64,000 nucleotides of DNA from Bdellovibrio bacteriovorus (GTDB lineage Bacteria > Bdellovibrionota > Bdellovibrionia > Bdellovibrionales > Bdellovibrionaceae). Position numbers and translations under genes: made by a program. Below are positions 34,274-43,493 of this stretch, in pieces (position 1 is the first letter of the stretch; the number at the start of each line of letters is the position of its first letter). The DNA lies in the NCBI RefSeq assembly GCF_001592745.1, contig NZ_LUKD01000008.1, positions 195,833-259,832 of the forward strand. Reading direction: 5' to 3'. Below the pieces are notes generated by a model. That model was not told the DNA's origin, searched no databases, and worked only from the letters and a program-made list of their open reading frames with translations.

Positions 34274-37267
34274 ATGATGAAAAAAGGACTTTTAATATTC
34301 TCTTTGTCAGTGGGTGTGGCAGCGTCAGCTCAAGCATCTGCGACTCAAACAGGGTCAACTCAAGACCTCCTAATTCAAAAACTCACACAAGTGCAATTGG
34401 GCTTGGCTCCGGCAGATCCTGCCAGAGCCGGAGTTCTTTTGCGTTTGGCGGATCTACATGCAGAACGTGCCCGTCAACTTTCAATGAAAGAGTTGAATGA
34501 CGGTTGCGTGGTTTGTAAAGCGGGTGAAAAAGACCGTGAAAAAGCGCTTTCATACTATACAGAGGCTTTGACGAAAGTTCCGGCGAACTCTGTGGCGAAA
34601 GTGCATTTGCAAATGGGTCATCTTTATGAACTACAAGGTCGCAATGAATTGGCTGAAAAAAGCTATCAAGCGATGTTGAGTTCTTCTTCATCTCCGATTG
34701 AGATGGCCGAAGCCAATCTGTCACTGGCAGAAATGGCCTTTAGAAAATCTGATTTCAAAAAAGCCCAAGAACTTTATGGAAAAGTTTTGGCAACAGAAGG
34801 AGCGAGCTCTCAAGGTCTTGCGGCTTACCGCAATGCTTGGTGTTCGTTCCGTATGGGTGATCTTGAAGGTTCTATCGTGAAACTTCAGGACATTCTTAAA
34901 AATCCAAAATTGCAGTCTCGCATGGCGGCTTCCCGCGGTGTTGCGGACGTGCAATTCTTGGAAGAGGTTTCTCGTGATTTAGCGACCTTCATGGCCGCAC
35001 GTGGAATCAAAGACGGTGATGCGGAAACTTTATTCGCGCTATCTCCTGAACAATTCAAACTTCAACAAGTGACGATGCTGGCTCGCGAAGGTCTTCGCTT
35101 GGGTCAAAAAGAACCGTCATTGAAAGTTTGGGATTTCGTTTACCAAAAACAAGCAGATCCAAAAATGCGTCTTGAAGCTCAAGTGCGCATGGCTCAATTA
35201 AACTTCGATCTTAAAAACGTTCCTGCCGCTTTCAAAGCTTACCAAATGGGTTTGAACCTTTGGGGAGCGACTGACTGCACAGCGACGACTTGCGAAGAAT
35301 CTGCAAAAGGTCTTCGTCAATTTGTTGTAGGCTGGAATCGTATTGAAAACAGCAAGCCAAGTGCCGAGCTTTTGGGTGCTTACGACGAATACTTCAAAGT
35401 CTTCCCTGAAGATGAAGATATGTACGTATGGGGTTCTCAAGCGGCAGCAACAGCAGGCCAGTATGCGCAAGCGGCTCAATGGACAGCGTCTGCGAATAAA
35501 ATGATTCTTGCGAAGTACTCTGTAGAAAAAGATTCGGCTCAACAAAAAGTTCAAGCTGAAAAGCTAGAGAAGAATTTGCTTTTGGGTATCGAGAACGCAG
35601 AAAAATCAAAAGACGAAAAGCTTTTGGTCGCGGCTCAAGACGACTACCTAACGAAATCTGTATTGAAACAAAAATCTTTCGATGTTCAGTACCAAAAAGC
35701 TTATGCGATTTACCAAAAGGGTGATTACGCAGCGGCGGCGGGACAGTTGAATGATCTAGCAATCAACGGCAAAGGTTCAAGCCAGATTAAAGTTCAAGCG
35801 GCAGAATTGTCTTTGGATGCTTTAGCGCTTCTTAAAGACGACGCTCGCATTCAACAATGGTCGGCGCTTTACGCTTCTAAATTCGCGGATAAAAAAGGCG
35901 AGTTCCAACAGATTCACGAAAAGTCCGTGTTGACTCAATCTGCGAAACTCGCAGAAGCGCAACCAGATCAAGCTTTGACTGTATTGGCGAGCTTCAATAT
36001 GGCGGCGGCGACTCCTGAAGACAGAAAGATCTATCTTAAAAATAAAATCTTATTGAACGAGAAACTGAATAAGATCACGGAAGCTCGTGTGGCGACCGAA
36101 GACCTTCTTCGCGAAAAAACTTTGACGACAGAAGAACGTGAGTTCGCTTTGGGTCGTAAGGTTTGGTTCGCAGAATTGGAATTGGACTTCGCGACGGCTT
36201 TGGCGGCCGCAGAACAAATGCAATTCAGCTCTTTGTCTCAAGAAGAAAAGGTTCTTAAGCTCGCTCTTTACTCAGAGCTCGCAGACAAGAGCCCGGCAAC
36301 TTATTACTCTCAATACTTGAAACAATCTAAAGACGACGAAAAGAAAGCTTTGATTGCGACTCAATTGATCCGTTTGTCGAAAGCTCCGGCGAAAGACTTC
36401 GATGCCTATAAACCTTACTTCAAAAACAACGCGGGTCTTTATGCTCGGGCGGCTCTTGAAGTTTACGGCATGACAAAAGACCGCAAGGTTCTTGAGAAAG
36501 CGTTGAAGGAAAAAGGCAGCTCAAAACAAGATGCTTTCGTGATGATCGAAAAAATTCTGGTTTTGGCTGATCTTAAAGATCTAGGCAAACAGACTGCGGC
36601 TCACAACATCGATACTAAAAACCAGAATACAATCGCGATGGGTCTTAAAGCTCGCGTGAAACTTTTGGAAAAAATCGATTCCCTTGCAAATCGTGCTATT
36701 GCGACGGGCGACTGGTCGTCTCAATTGTTGGCTTTGGATCTTGTGGCGAAGGAAAACTCTCGCTTCTACAACGAAGCTTTGGCTTTGCCGATGCCTGCGG
36801 GTTTAACTCCTGAACAAGAGAACGAGTACCTAACTATTCTTTCTCAGCAAGTGGCGCCAAATCAAAACACCGCGATGATGGCAGAAACGAAAGTGAAAGA
36901 GTTCTGGAGCCAAAAAACTGCTTTGGATTCTTACAAAACTTTCGCACACCAAAACTACAACTGGGCGAATTACATCGTCGAAGAAGTTGAAGCTGTAGCG
37001 GCGATTGCTCCCGAAGATCAAAAGATCGCTTGGACGGGAGCAGTTTCTGAAATCAAAGCTTCGGTGACGGCTCAGCAAAAACCTTCTTTGGCTGAAATGG
37101 AAAAAGCGCGCACTAACTTGAAACAGAATCCATTTACGGTGAGCGCGATCGAAGAAGCGATTGCCGTAGAAAAGAAAGCTCAACGTAAGAGCATGGTCGA
37201 GTACCTACAGGGACGTTTAGCAACACTGGCTAAAAAAGACGGTGAAGTGAAAGGGGACAAACAATGA
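34274..37267 (+). CDS. Large exported TPR-repeat protein of the gliding operon
   Basis: 997 residues with a signal peptide (KKGLLIFSLSVGVAASAQA). Almost entirely helical; recognisable TPR units occur near the N-terminus (EKALSYYTEALTKVPANSVAKVHLQMGHLYELQGRNELAEKSYQAM and FKKAQELYGKVLATEG), later ones degenerate. A CxxC (DGCVVCKAG) near residue 78 could form a disulphide. Start follows GGAGGGGG. Position after the motor trio and before the AgmX-like gene suggests a periplasmic scaffold linking stator and outer membrane, as proposed for TPR components of Glt complexes. Overlaps the next gene by 4 bp. Confidence 0.8.
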   Translation: MMKKGLLIFSLSVGVAASAQASATQTGSTQDLLIQKLTQVQLGLAPADPARAGVLLRLADLHAERARQLSMKELNDGCVVCKAGEKDREKALSYYTEALTKVPANSVAKVHLQMGHLYELQGRNELAEKSYQAMLSSSSSPIEMAEANLSLAEMAFRKSDFKKAQELYGKVLATEGASSQGLAAYRNAWCSFRMGDLEGSIVKLQDILKNPKLQSRMAASRGVADVQFLEEVSRDLATFMAARGIKDGDAETLFALSPEQFKLQQVTMLAREGLRLGQKEPSLKVWDFVYQKQADPKMRLEAQVRMAQLNFDLKNVPAAFKAYQMGLNLWGATDCTATTCEESAKGLRQFVVGWNRIENSKPSAELLGAYDEYFKVFPEDEDMYVWGSQAAATAGQYAQAAQWTASANKMILAKYSVEKDSAQQKVQAEKLEKNLLLGIENAEKSKDEKLLVAAQDDYLTKSVLKQKSFDVQYQKAYAIYQKGDYAAAAGQLNDLAINGKGSSQIKVQAAELSLDALALLKDDARIQQWSALYASKFADKKGEFQQIHEKSVLTQSAKLAEAQPDQALTVLASFNMAAATPEDRKIYLKNKILLNEKLNKITEARVATEDLLREKTLTTEEREFALGRKVWFAELELDFATALAAAEQMQFSSLSQEEKVLKLALYSELADKSPATYYSQYLKQSKDDEKKALIATQLIRLSKAPAKDFDAYKPYFKNNAGLYARAALEVYGMTKDRKVLEKALKEKGSSKQDAFVMIEKILVLADLKDLGKQTAAHNIDTKNQNTIAMGLKARVKLLEKIDSLANRAIATGDWSSQLLALDLVAKENSRFYNEALALPMPAGLTPEQENEYLTILSQQVAPNQNTAMMAETKVKEFWSQKTALDSYKTFAHQNYNWANYIVEEVEAVAAIAPEDQKIAWTGAVSEIKASVTAQQKPSLAEMEKARTNLKQNPFTVSAIEEAIAVEKKAQRKSMVEYLQGRLATLAKKDGEVKGDKQ

Positions 37268-37518
37268 TGAAATACGCATTGATGATGGTTTTGGTTGTAA
37301 CATCCACAGTGGCATTTGCCGCTCCGGACGCAAAACCGGCAAAAAAGACTGACATGAACTTCGAAGACCTTTTGGTCAGCGGTCAGTACCACTTTTCTGA
37401 CGAAGCCGTGACAACAGTGGAAGAAGATAAAGTATTAAACAGCTTGATTGGCGTTAGAGCAGACTTCAAAGACCGCATGAAACAATCGGCGACTTTGGGT
37501 GAGGTGAAGGGCAAATGA
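37264..37518 (+). CDS. Small exported protein in the gliding operon
   Basis: 84 residues: a signal peptide (MKYALMMVLVVTSTVAFAA) and about 60 hydrophilic mature residues (DMNFEDLLVSGQYHFSDEAVTTVEEDKVLN). ATGA overlaps link it to both neighbours (37264-37267 and 37515-37518), which strongly supports translation. No known family. The mature part, predicted helical and acidic, could be a stabilising partner of the AgmX-like protein. Confidence 0.75.
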   Translation: MMKYALMMVLVVTSTVAFAAPDAKPAKKTDMNFEDLLVSGQYHFSDEAVTTVEEDKVLNSLIGVRADFKDRMKQSATLGEVKGK

Positions 37519-38645
37519 ATCTTAGACTCATTTTAGAAGACAATGCAGGTAATGTGACTCGTCAGATTCCGGTAACGGAAAAAAAGGCGCAGTTGATTCA
37601 ACGTTCTGATACGAAACGTTTGGAAGTTGTGACTGACACTGCGGCTTTGACGAAAGAAAAAATCAAATTCTCAAAACTAGCGGATCTAGATTTTGACGAA
37701 ATGAAGAACAAGAAATTCCCATTGGGTAATTTCGGATCTCTTCGTCTGGTTGAAGCGATCGAAACTGTTCCTGTGGATGGTTCTGTTCGTGCGGATGAAA
37801 AGAAAGACCTTAAGGCTTCTATGCTTTTGGCTTTCGCGGTCCTTCTTCTTTTGATTTCGATCATTAAGTTCGCGCCAAAAGAAAACGCGAAAGTGACTGA
37901 AGAATTGAAACAACAAGTTGTTAAAATTGTTCAGACAAAAGAAATGAAGCGTAAGACGGTGGCTCCGACAAACAATATGGCCGCAGATCCTACCGCGACA
38001 AAAATGCCAACGAAACGTGCGGAACTTGTAAAGCGTTCGGGAGCTCTTTCCGCTCTAGGAAGCCTTCGTTCTGGTAAACAACGTGGTGGCTTGAACTTGG
38101 GTGCCGTGAATACAACAGCGGGCATCGGTTTGGGTGGCACAGGTGGCAGCGGTGGTGTGCAAACATCACTTTACGGTAAAGGTATCACTTCCGCACCTCT
38201 AGGTACGGGTGGAAACATTCAAGGTGGCGGCGGCTACGGAACTAAAGGGAAGGGTGGCGGCCAAGCTGGTTACGGCAGTCTTTCTTTGGTGGGTTCTGCG
38301 GGTGGCGCGCCAGTTCCATTGGGTGCAGAAGCTGAAGTTGCACAAGGTTTGGACCGTTCAGCGATCGACGAAGTCATTCGTCGCAACTTAGGTCAAGTGC
38401 GCTTCTGTTACGAGCAAGCGTTGCAAGGCACACCGAATTTGAGCGGTCGTGTGGCGATGGGTTTCACCATCGGTGGCAACGGTCTTGTAAAATCAGCATC
38501 AGTTGAAAACTCTTCGATGGCGAATAAAGGTGTCGAGGATTGTATTACAATGCGTTTGAAAACGTGGAAGTTCCCAGTGCCTCAAGGAGGCGTGGACGTA
38601 AAAGTAACTTATCCGTTCGTATTACGCAGACAAGGGCAGGGGTAG
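37515..38645 (+). CDS. GltG/AgmX-like single-pass protein with TonB-like C-terminus
   Basis: 376 residues. A cytoplasmic N-terminal domain (1-95, starting LRLILEDNAGNVTRQIPV, possibly FHA-like), one helix at 101-118, a long Lys/Gly-rich periplasmic linker (about 120-280, many GG and GTGG repeats), and a C-terminal domain IDEVIRRNLGQVRFCYEQAL...LSGRVAMGFTIGGNGLVKSASVENSS, the AgmX/PglI C-terminal fold related to TonB. By analogy it carries motor force through the periplasm to outer-membrane parts. A GltG-like role is inferred from domain order and from the neighbouring AglRQS-like trio. Confidence 0.88.
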   Translation: MNLRLILEDNAGNVTRQIPVTEKKAQLIQRSDTKRLEVVTDTAALTKEKIKFSKLADLDFDEMKNKKFPLGNFGSLRLVEAIETVPVDGSVRADEKKDLKASMLLAFAVLLLLISIIKFAPKENAKVTEELKQQVVKIVQTKEMKRKTVAPTNNMAADPTATKMPTKRAELVKRSGALSALGSLRSGKQRGGLNLGAVNTTAGIGLGGTGGSGGVQTSLYGKGITSAPLGTGGNIQGGGGYGTKGKGGGQAGYGSLSLVGSAGGAPVPLGAEAEVAQGLDRSAIDEVIRRNLGQVRFCYEQALQGTPNLSGRVAMGFTIGGNGLVKSASVENSSMANKGVEDCITMRLKTWKFPVPQGGVDVKVTYPFVLRRQGQG

Positions 38646-38648
38646 ACA

Positions 38649-39809
38649 ATGAAATTAGTATTGGCTTTATTAACAGGCTTGATGTTTTTAACTGCCTGCG
38701 AAATGCAGCAGGATCCTTTGAAGGATGCTCCCGAAGCGGTTCGTGAAGGACGCGCTCCTGAGGCGGAAAAACCCGTTCAAGAAAAACCGTTCTCTAAAGA
38801 TGCGATGTTCATTGATGCTCCAACGGTTGTTAACGGCCGTGTGGGCAGCCCTATGGAATTTAAAATCAACGGCCGCGTGATGGTTGAAGGTGTGACATTT
38901 AAATTGAACATCGACAACTTGGCGGACTTTGAAGGGGCGACATTTGATGCTGCCACTGGCGAATTCAAATGGATTCCAACGAGAGCGGTTGTCGCGGGAC
39001 TTCCAAGCATCGAGCTTCCTCTTCGTATCACTCTAGCAACAGATTCTTCGGCGAAATATCCTTTGATCTCTGTTGAAAAGAAAACTCTTTCTTTGATGGT
39101 TGTGAATGTGTACTCAAAACCTATCGTGCAAACGATCACAGGCAATGGAACACTAACGACAGGAACGACTCATTATCTAGACTACACGATGGAAGACATT
39201 GATGCTTTCAGTGAAGCGGATGTGACTTTGGATGTTCGTGACTGTGGCATCGCAAGCTATCGTGATTCTATCGCTCACTTGGTCAGCGTTCGTAATATCA
39301 CGAAGTCAACGACGACTCCGAATAAATACGAAGGTCGTATCGAGATCGACTTGAGAAATGCCGATCACTTGGCAAGCACATACTACTGCTTTGCTTTACA
39401 AGCGATTTCAAAACACGGTGTGAAATCCGAAATCTATAAACGTGATATCACTATCAACACACGTCCTAAATCAACTCGTATCACGATGGAATCAGCTCCG
39501 ACGTTGCTTGTAGGTCAATCGGCGCAAATCGCGTTCACGATCTATGATACGACGGCGAACGGAAGTCTAAGAATGGTTTCTATGGATGACATTGCAAAGG
39601 TTCTTCCGGGCAGTACTTTGACTTGTAAATCAAACTACACAAGCAAGTTCCAAATGGATTGTTCAGGTTATATCACAACGACAGGTTTGACAGCTCCAAC
39701 AGCAGACGCCGTTTACAACATCAAAATGGAAGTTGAAAATACAGTTGGCAGCGTGTCCGTGAACACTACTCACACTCTTCGCATTAATGTTAAGGCGGTG
39801 ACTCTATGA
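38649..39809 (+). CDS. Lipoprotein with Ig/cadherin-like domains in the gliding operon
   Basis: 386 residues. Lipoprotein signal KLVLALLTGLMFLTAC (Cys18). Behind an acidic linker come beta-sandwich-type segments: FEGATFDAATGEFKWIPTRA (residues ~98-117, the 'putative Ig' DxxTGxxxW motif), then two more units of about 110 residues with Cys pairs. Likely on the periplasmic face of the outer membrane or on the cell surface. No direct Glt counterpart is recognised; role assigned from operon position. Ends with a 4-bp overlap onto the barrel gene. Confidence 0.75.
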   Translation: MKLVLALLTGLMFLTACEMQQDPLKDAPEAVREGRAPEAEKPVQEKPFSKDAMFIDAPTVVNGRVGSPMEFKINGRVMVEGVTFKLNIDNLADFEGATFDAATGEFKWIPTRAVVAGLPSIELPLRITLATDSSAKYPLISVEKKTLSLMVVNVYSKPIVQTITGNGTLTTGTTHYLDYTMEDIDAFSEADVTLDVRDCGIASYRDSIAHLVSVRNITKSTTTPNKYEGRIEIDLRNADHLASTYYCFALQAISKHGVKSEIYKRDITINTRPKSTRITMESAPTLLVGQSAQIAFTIYDTTANGSLRMVSMDDIAKVLPGSTLTCKSNYTSKFQMDCSGYITTTGLTAPTADAVYNIKMEVENTVGSVSVNTTHTLRINVKAVTL

Positions 39810-40516
39810 AATCTTTAAGCTTTATTTGTGCTCTTTTCATTTCTTCTATGGCTTTTGCTCAATCTGTTGAGCATGAAGTGGATTCTTTCGGTGGTAACGA
39901 GGCGCTTTACCTTAAAGCGAAAGCTTTGAACCCTGAAGTGGAAAACGAAGTGGTTCAAAACCGTTTCATGGAAAGATCCAATCGTTTTGAAGTGGCTCCT
40001 GAGTTTTCAGGTGTTTTCAATGGCGATTCTTACAACCGCACGACGAATGCGGGTTTGAACGTTCACTACCACATCAATCCAAGCTGGAGTGTGGGTGTGA
40101 AGTACAACTACTCTTTCAACACTTTGACTCCAGAAGGAAAATCTGCGGTTGATAAGGCGAGCCAAAACGCGGCTCAAAATCCAAAAGAGCCTAGCTATCT
40201 TTTCCCGCAAGTGATTTATCCTAAATCAGAAACTTTGGGACTCGTGAACTGGTATCCAATCGTAGGTAAATTGAGCTTCGGTAAATATGGCGTAGCACAC
40301 TTCGACACTTACCTGACAGCGGGTTACGGCCAAATGGAACTATCTAATGGCACAAGTCCTGCGGCGACATTGGGTGTGGGTTTTGGTTTCTGGGTGAATT
40401 CAAATCTAACAACGCGTTTGGAATACCGCGCTCAACAATACAAAGCGGAATACTACAACAAAACTGAGAACATGTTAACAAACGTGGCCTCTGTACAAAT
40501 GGGTTGGATGCTATGA
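39806..40516 (+). CDS. Outer-membrane beta-barrel protein of the gliding operon
   Basis: 236 residues with a signal peptide (KSLSFICALFISSMAFAQS). Beta-strand-rich mature part: NRFEVAPEFSGVFNGDSYNRT, GLNVHYHINPSWSVGVKYNYSFN, LGVGFGFWVNSNLTTRLEYRAQQYKAEYYN, finishing ASVQMGWML. This resembles the barrels encoded in myxobacterial Glt clusters (TIGR04565-type). It would anchor the motor complex in the outer membrane. Stop and next start overlap (ATGA at 40513). Confidence 0.82.
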   Translation: MKSLSFICALFISSMAFAQSVEHEVDSFGGNEALYLKAKALNPEVENEVVQNRFMERSNRFEVAPEFSGVFNGDSYNRTTNAGLNVHYHINPSWSVGVKYNYSFNTLTPEGKSAVDKASQNAAQNPKEPSYLFPQVIYPKSETLGLVNWYPIVGKLSFGKYGVAHFDTYLTAGYGQMELSNGTSPAATLGVGFGFWVNSNLTTRLEYRAQQYKAEYYNKTENMLTNVASVQMGWML

Positions 40517-42108
40517 TGTTAGTTAAATCTTTAACTGTTGCTTCTTTAGTTCTTGGAGCTCACACAGTCGCTTTCGCAGAAGACGACTTGATGAGCATCC
40601 TTGAAGGAAAGACCAGCCAAGCGGCGGCTCAGTTCGTAGAAAGCGAAGAAGTAGCCAAGCTAAAAAAAGCGGTGAATCCTTCAACGGCGGAACAAAATAT
40701 CTTCTTCCAATTCTTGGTTGAAAAGAATTATGAAAAAGCTTTGTTCCAATGGGCAACAGCTTTCAATGGTTCATCATTTCAACAAACTGAAACGGGCAAG
40801 GCTCTTGAAGCTTTCTTGAACTATAAAAACGGTTTGAAGCTGACGGGTGTTGAAGCGCTTTTGAACATTTCGGCTCCAGAGAAAATCGACAGCACAGTGA
40901 TCAGTCTTTGGAAAGAAAACTTGAATGACAAAGACCCTGTGTGGGGAATGGCGCAAGTCACTTGGAAACCTTATTGGACTCAAGTGTTCGGCGTGGGTGC
41001 TGAGATGGCGGTTCTTCTTCAGAAGAACTACGTCAACGAAGATATCGCCGCTTTGACTGAGCTTATTAAAAAGACACCGGTAGATTCAGTTGAAAGAAAC
41101 CTTTTGCAATGGCAATTGGTTTTGAATCTAGGAATCCGTGGTGAAGCGGGTAAAGCAGCGCAAGTTCTAGCCCACTTGATGAAAGCTAAGAACAATCCGA
41201 TTGATAAAGATCTTATGACGATCACTGCGGGTCGTTTGCTTTACCAAAACGGTTTCTTGGATGCTTCTATCCAGTACTATAAAAAGATCGGTAAAAAATC
41301 AGACTACTGGTTCCAAGCGCAAGAAGAGATGGCTTGGGCTTTCATGAGAAAAGGTGAGCCGCAAAATGCGATCGCGATCACGAAAACTCTGACTTACCCG
41401 CACTTTAAAGGTTGGGTGGGTATTGAGTCTTATCTTTTAAGCTCGTTCAGCAGCTTGAAAGTGTGTGATTACCCTCACGTTCTTCAGACAATGAAAGCGA
41501 TCAAGCCACAATTCGGCGAGCACTTGGTGGCTCTAGAAAAATTGACGGTAGATCCAAATCAGCCTGCAGTGACAAACTTGATGAAAGCTTTGTCTGTAGG
41601 ACCTGTGAGCCCTGAAAAATTGGGTAAAGATGCTCACCTGATCCCAGCGCACGCATCTCGTGACGAAGTTTTGACGTTGCTCGTGAAAAGACATGCTTAC
41701 CTGACGAAAGAATCTGAATTGGCTGAACAGCTTTACGCTCGTTCTTTGACATTCGGGAACTTGCAAGGTCAGTTTGAAACTTTGAAGAACCAAGTTCAAA
41801 CGCGCGCGCAAATGACTCAAGGTGCGGGTCTGCAACGTGTTCAAGAGTTGGCGAAGTCTGAACTGGAAGATTCAAAACAAGTCATGCAACGTCTTCGTAT
41901 CGTGGAAGTAGAAATGATCCAACAAGTGGACTCTGCTTCGAAGTTCATCAAGAACGTAGGAACGACGGAATCCAAAATGGGTTCGACGGGTTCAACGAAC
42001 AAATATGCGATGAGCTTTGCAAATGACAAAGAAATCTGGTTCGACGAACTTTCTAACTTCAAAGTAGACGTTAAAAAGGGCTGCGCGAAAGCCAGCGTGA
42101 AGGAGTAA
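40513..42108 (+). CDS. Exported helical (TPR-like) protein of the gliding operon
   Basis: About 531 residues. ATG at 40513, overlapping the previous stop; a signal peptide follows (LVKSLTVASLVLGAHTVAFAE). All-helical with TPR-like pairs around NGFLDASIQYYKKIGKKSDYWFQAQEEMAWAFMRKGEPQNAIAI. A long helix near the C-terminus (QVMQRLRIVEVEMIQQVDSASKF) suggests a coiled coil. Probably a second periplasmic scaffold; not identified with a named Glt protein. Confidence 0.72.
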   Translation: MMLVKSLTVASLVLGAHTVAFAEDDLMSILEGKTSQAAAQFVESEEVAKLKKAVNPSTAEQNIFFQFLVEKNYEKALFQWATAFNGSSFQQTETGKALEAFLNYKNGLKLTGVEALLNISAPEKIDSTVISLWKENLNDKDPVWGMAQVTWKPYWTQVFGVGAEMAVLLQKNYVNEDIAALTELIKKTPVDSVERNLLQWQLVLNLGIRGEAGKAAQVLAHLMKAKNNPIDKDLMTITAGRLLYQNGFLDASIQYYKKIGKKSDYWFQAQEEMAWAFMRKGEPQNAIAITKTLTYPHFKGWVGIESYLLSSFSSLKVCDYPHVLQTMKAIKPQFGEHLVALEKLTVDPNQPAVTNLMKALSVGPVSPEKLGKDAHLIPAHASRDEVLTLLVKRHAYLTKESELAEQLYARSLTFGNLQGQFETLKNQVQTRAQMTQGAGLQRVQELAKSELEDSKQVMQRLRIVEVEMIQQVDSASKFIKNVGTTESKMGSTGSTNKYAMSFANDKEIWFDELSNFKVDVKKGCAKASVKE

Positions 42109-42111
42109 AGA

Positions 42112-43122
42112 ATGAAGTTCGTATCTAAAGCTCTTTGCTTCGTCGTTGCTTTTGGTGCTTTGTCGGGATGTGGAAGTGATTCTCCAGATCTTATCGGTAA
42201 AGCCATCCTTAAAAACGAAGAGTTCCAAGAAAAACCAAAAGACTTTACGGTGTTCAATCCGAAGGTCGACATCCTTTTCGTGATCGATAGCTCAGGAAGT
42301 ATGGCCGATGCGCAAGCGAACTTAAGCCGCAATGCTTATGCTTTTGCTGATGCGATCTCGAAAGTATCTATCTTGGATTATCACATTGGTGTGATCACAA
42401 CTGACATGGACGACTGCCGCAACCATTGCGGTAAGTTGGTAGGCCTTCCGACCTTCGTTGAAAAAACAACGCCGAATCTAGTGACATCTTTGGCTCGTCG
42501 TATGGAAGTAGGTACAAACGGAAGTGCGTCTGAAGAGATGTTCGGCCCGGTTGTTGAAGCGCTTTCTCCTTCTTTGGAAGTGGGCGCGAATATGGGCTTC
42601 TATCGTCAAGATGCGTTCTTGGCGGTGATCTTCATCACAGATGCGAAAGACCAATCTCGTTTTGCTCCTCAGGATTTCTTGCAAATTTTGACGACGAAAA
42701 AAGGGGATGCATCTCGTGTCTTGGGTTACGGAGTTATCCGTACGTTGGCGCAAGAAAAAGTCTGCGTAGCCTCCGAAGACCTGGATGAAAAATTGGAAGT
42801 TTTCCTAGAGTCCGTGGTGAATGGTGATAAAGCTCAGAAAAACATCTTGAGCCTTTGTTCTCCAGACTACGGTGTGAAACTTGCGGAGTTCGCGAAAGAC
42901 ATCGTAAAAAGAACGGCGGGGACAGTAAAACTAAGCCGTACCCCTGATGTGAAAACGATCAAGGTTTCTTACGGTACCCAAGTGATCCCGAACAGTTTGA
43001 CTGAAGGTTGGGTTTACGAGCCTTCGACAAATTCTATTCTGTTGTCAGAAGGAATTGTGTGGAATGTGCAAGGCCCTGGCGTAGGTCTGACGATCGACTT
43101 TGAAGCCATTGATATGGAATAG
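42112..43122 (+). CDS. VWA-domain lipoprotein, CglB-like candidate adhesin
   Basis: 336 residues. Lipoprotein signal VSKALCFVVAFGALSGC (Cys20). A von Willebrand A domain spans about 50-270: VDILFVIDSSGSM holds the MIDAS DxSxS (Asp59, Ser61, Ser63), and VIFITDAKDQSRF supplies the distal Asp. Four further Cys (DDCRNHC, EKVCV, LSLC) could form disulphides. In Myxococcus the gliding adhesin CglB is a lipoprotein with a VWA domain displayed by the Glt complex; finding a VWA lipoprotein as the last gene of this operon strongly suggests the same job. The substrate-contact role itself is inferred. Confidence 0.85.
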   Translation: MKFVSKALCFVVAFGALSGCGSDSPDLIGKAILKNEEFQEKPKDFTVFNPKVDILFVIDSSGSMADAQANLSRNAYAFADAISKVSILDYHIGVITTDMDDCRNHCGKLVGLPTFVEKTTPNLVTSLARRMEVGTNGSASEEMFGPVVEALSPSLEVGANMGFYRQDAFLAVIFITDAKDQSRFAPQDFLQILTTKKGDASRVLGYGVIRTLAQEKVCVASEDLDEKLEVFLESVVNGDKAQKNILSLCSPDYGVKLAEFAKDIVKRTAGTVKLSRTPDVKTIKVSYGTQVIPNSLTEGWVYEPSTNSILLSEGIVWNVQGPGVGLTIDFEAIDME

Positions 43123-43146
43123 TCGAAAATTCAAATTTCTCTAAAG

Positions 43147-43175
43147 AAAAAGGGCTTCGTCAGAAGCCCTTTTTT
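43147..43175 (+). terminator. Intrinsic terminator of the gliding operon
   Basis: Stem AAAAAGGGCTTC / GAAGCCCTTTTT with a GTCA loop, then TATTTT. The A-rich left arm also allows use by the convergent small gene ending at 43188. Confidence 0.88.
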
Positions 43176-43187
43176 ATTTTCAAATTC

Positions 43188-43493
43188 TTAGTACAAATAA
43201 ATCTCTGTCGGAGAAGCGTTGATATCGCGGTAGACGATACCCGTCACGGTATCGCCCTCTTTCACATTGCAAGATGTGATCACGCCAAAAGAGCTGACTT
43301 CATCGATATCCAAGGGGCACTGAAAGCTCGGGTTGAGCTGCCAATTGCCAGTCCAAGACAGCTTCACACGGCATTGACCGTTGTTTGCGGGTTCAACGGA
43401 TGCTGCTTTTGCGATCAATTGAGCTTCTAGTTGGTTGCAAGCAAAGGCGGGAGTTGCTGCAAAAATTGACAAAATAATCAGAGCTTTTTTCAA
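43188..43493 (-). CDS. Small secreted protein of unknown function
   Basis: 101 residues. TTG start at 43493 after GGAGATCCCC; signal peptide KKALIILSIFAATPAFA. The mature protein has four Cys (ACNQ, GQCRV, FQCPL, TSCNV), which could form two disulphides, and reads as a small beta protein (VKLSWTGNWQLNP, SFGVITSCNVKEGDTVTGIVY). No family recognised. Monocistronic and convergent with the gliding operon. Confidence 0.7.
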   Translation of the reverse strand: MKKALIILSIFAATPAFACNQLEAQLIAKAASVEPANNGQCRVKLSWTGNWQLNPSFQCPLDIDEVSSFGVITSCNVKEGDTVTGIVYRDINASPTEIYLY

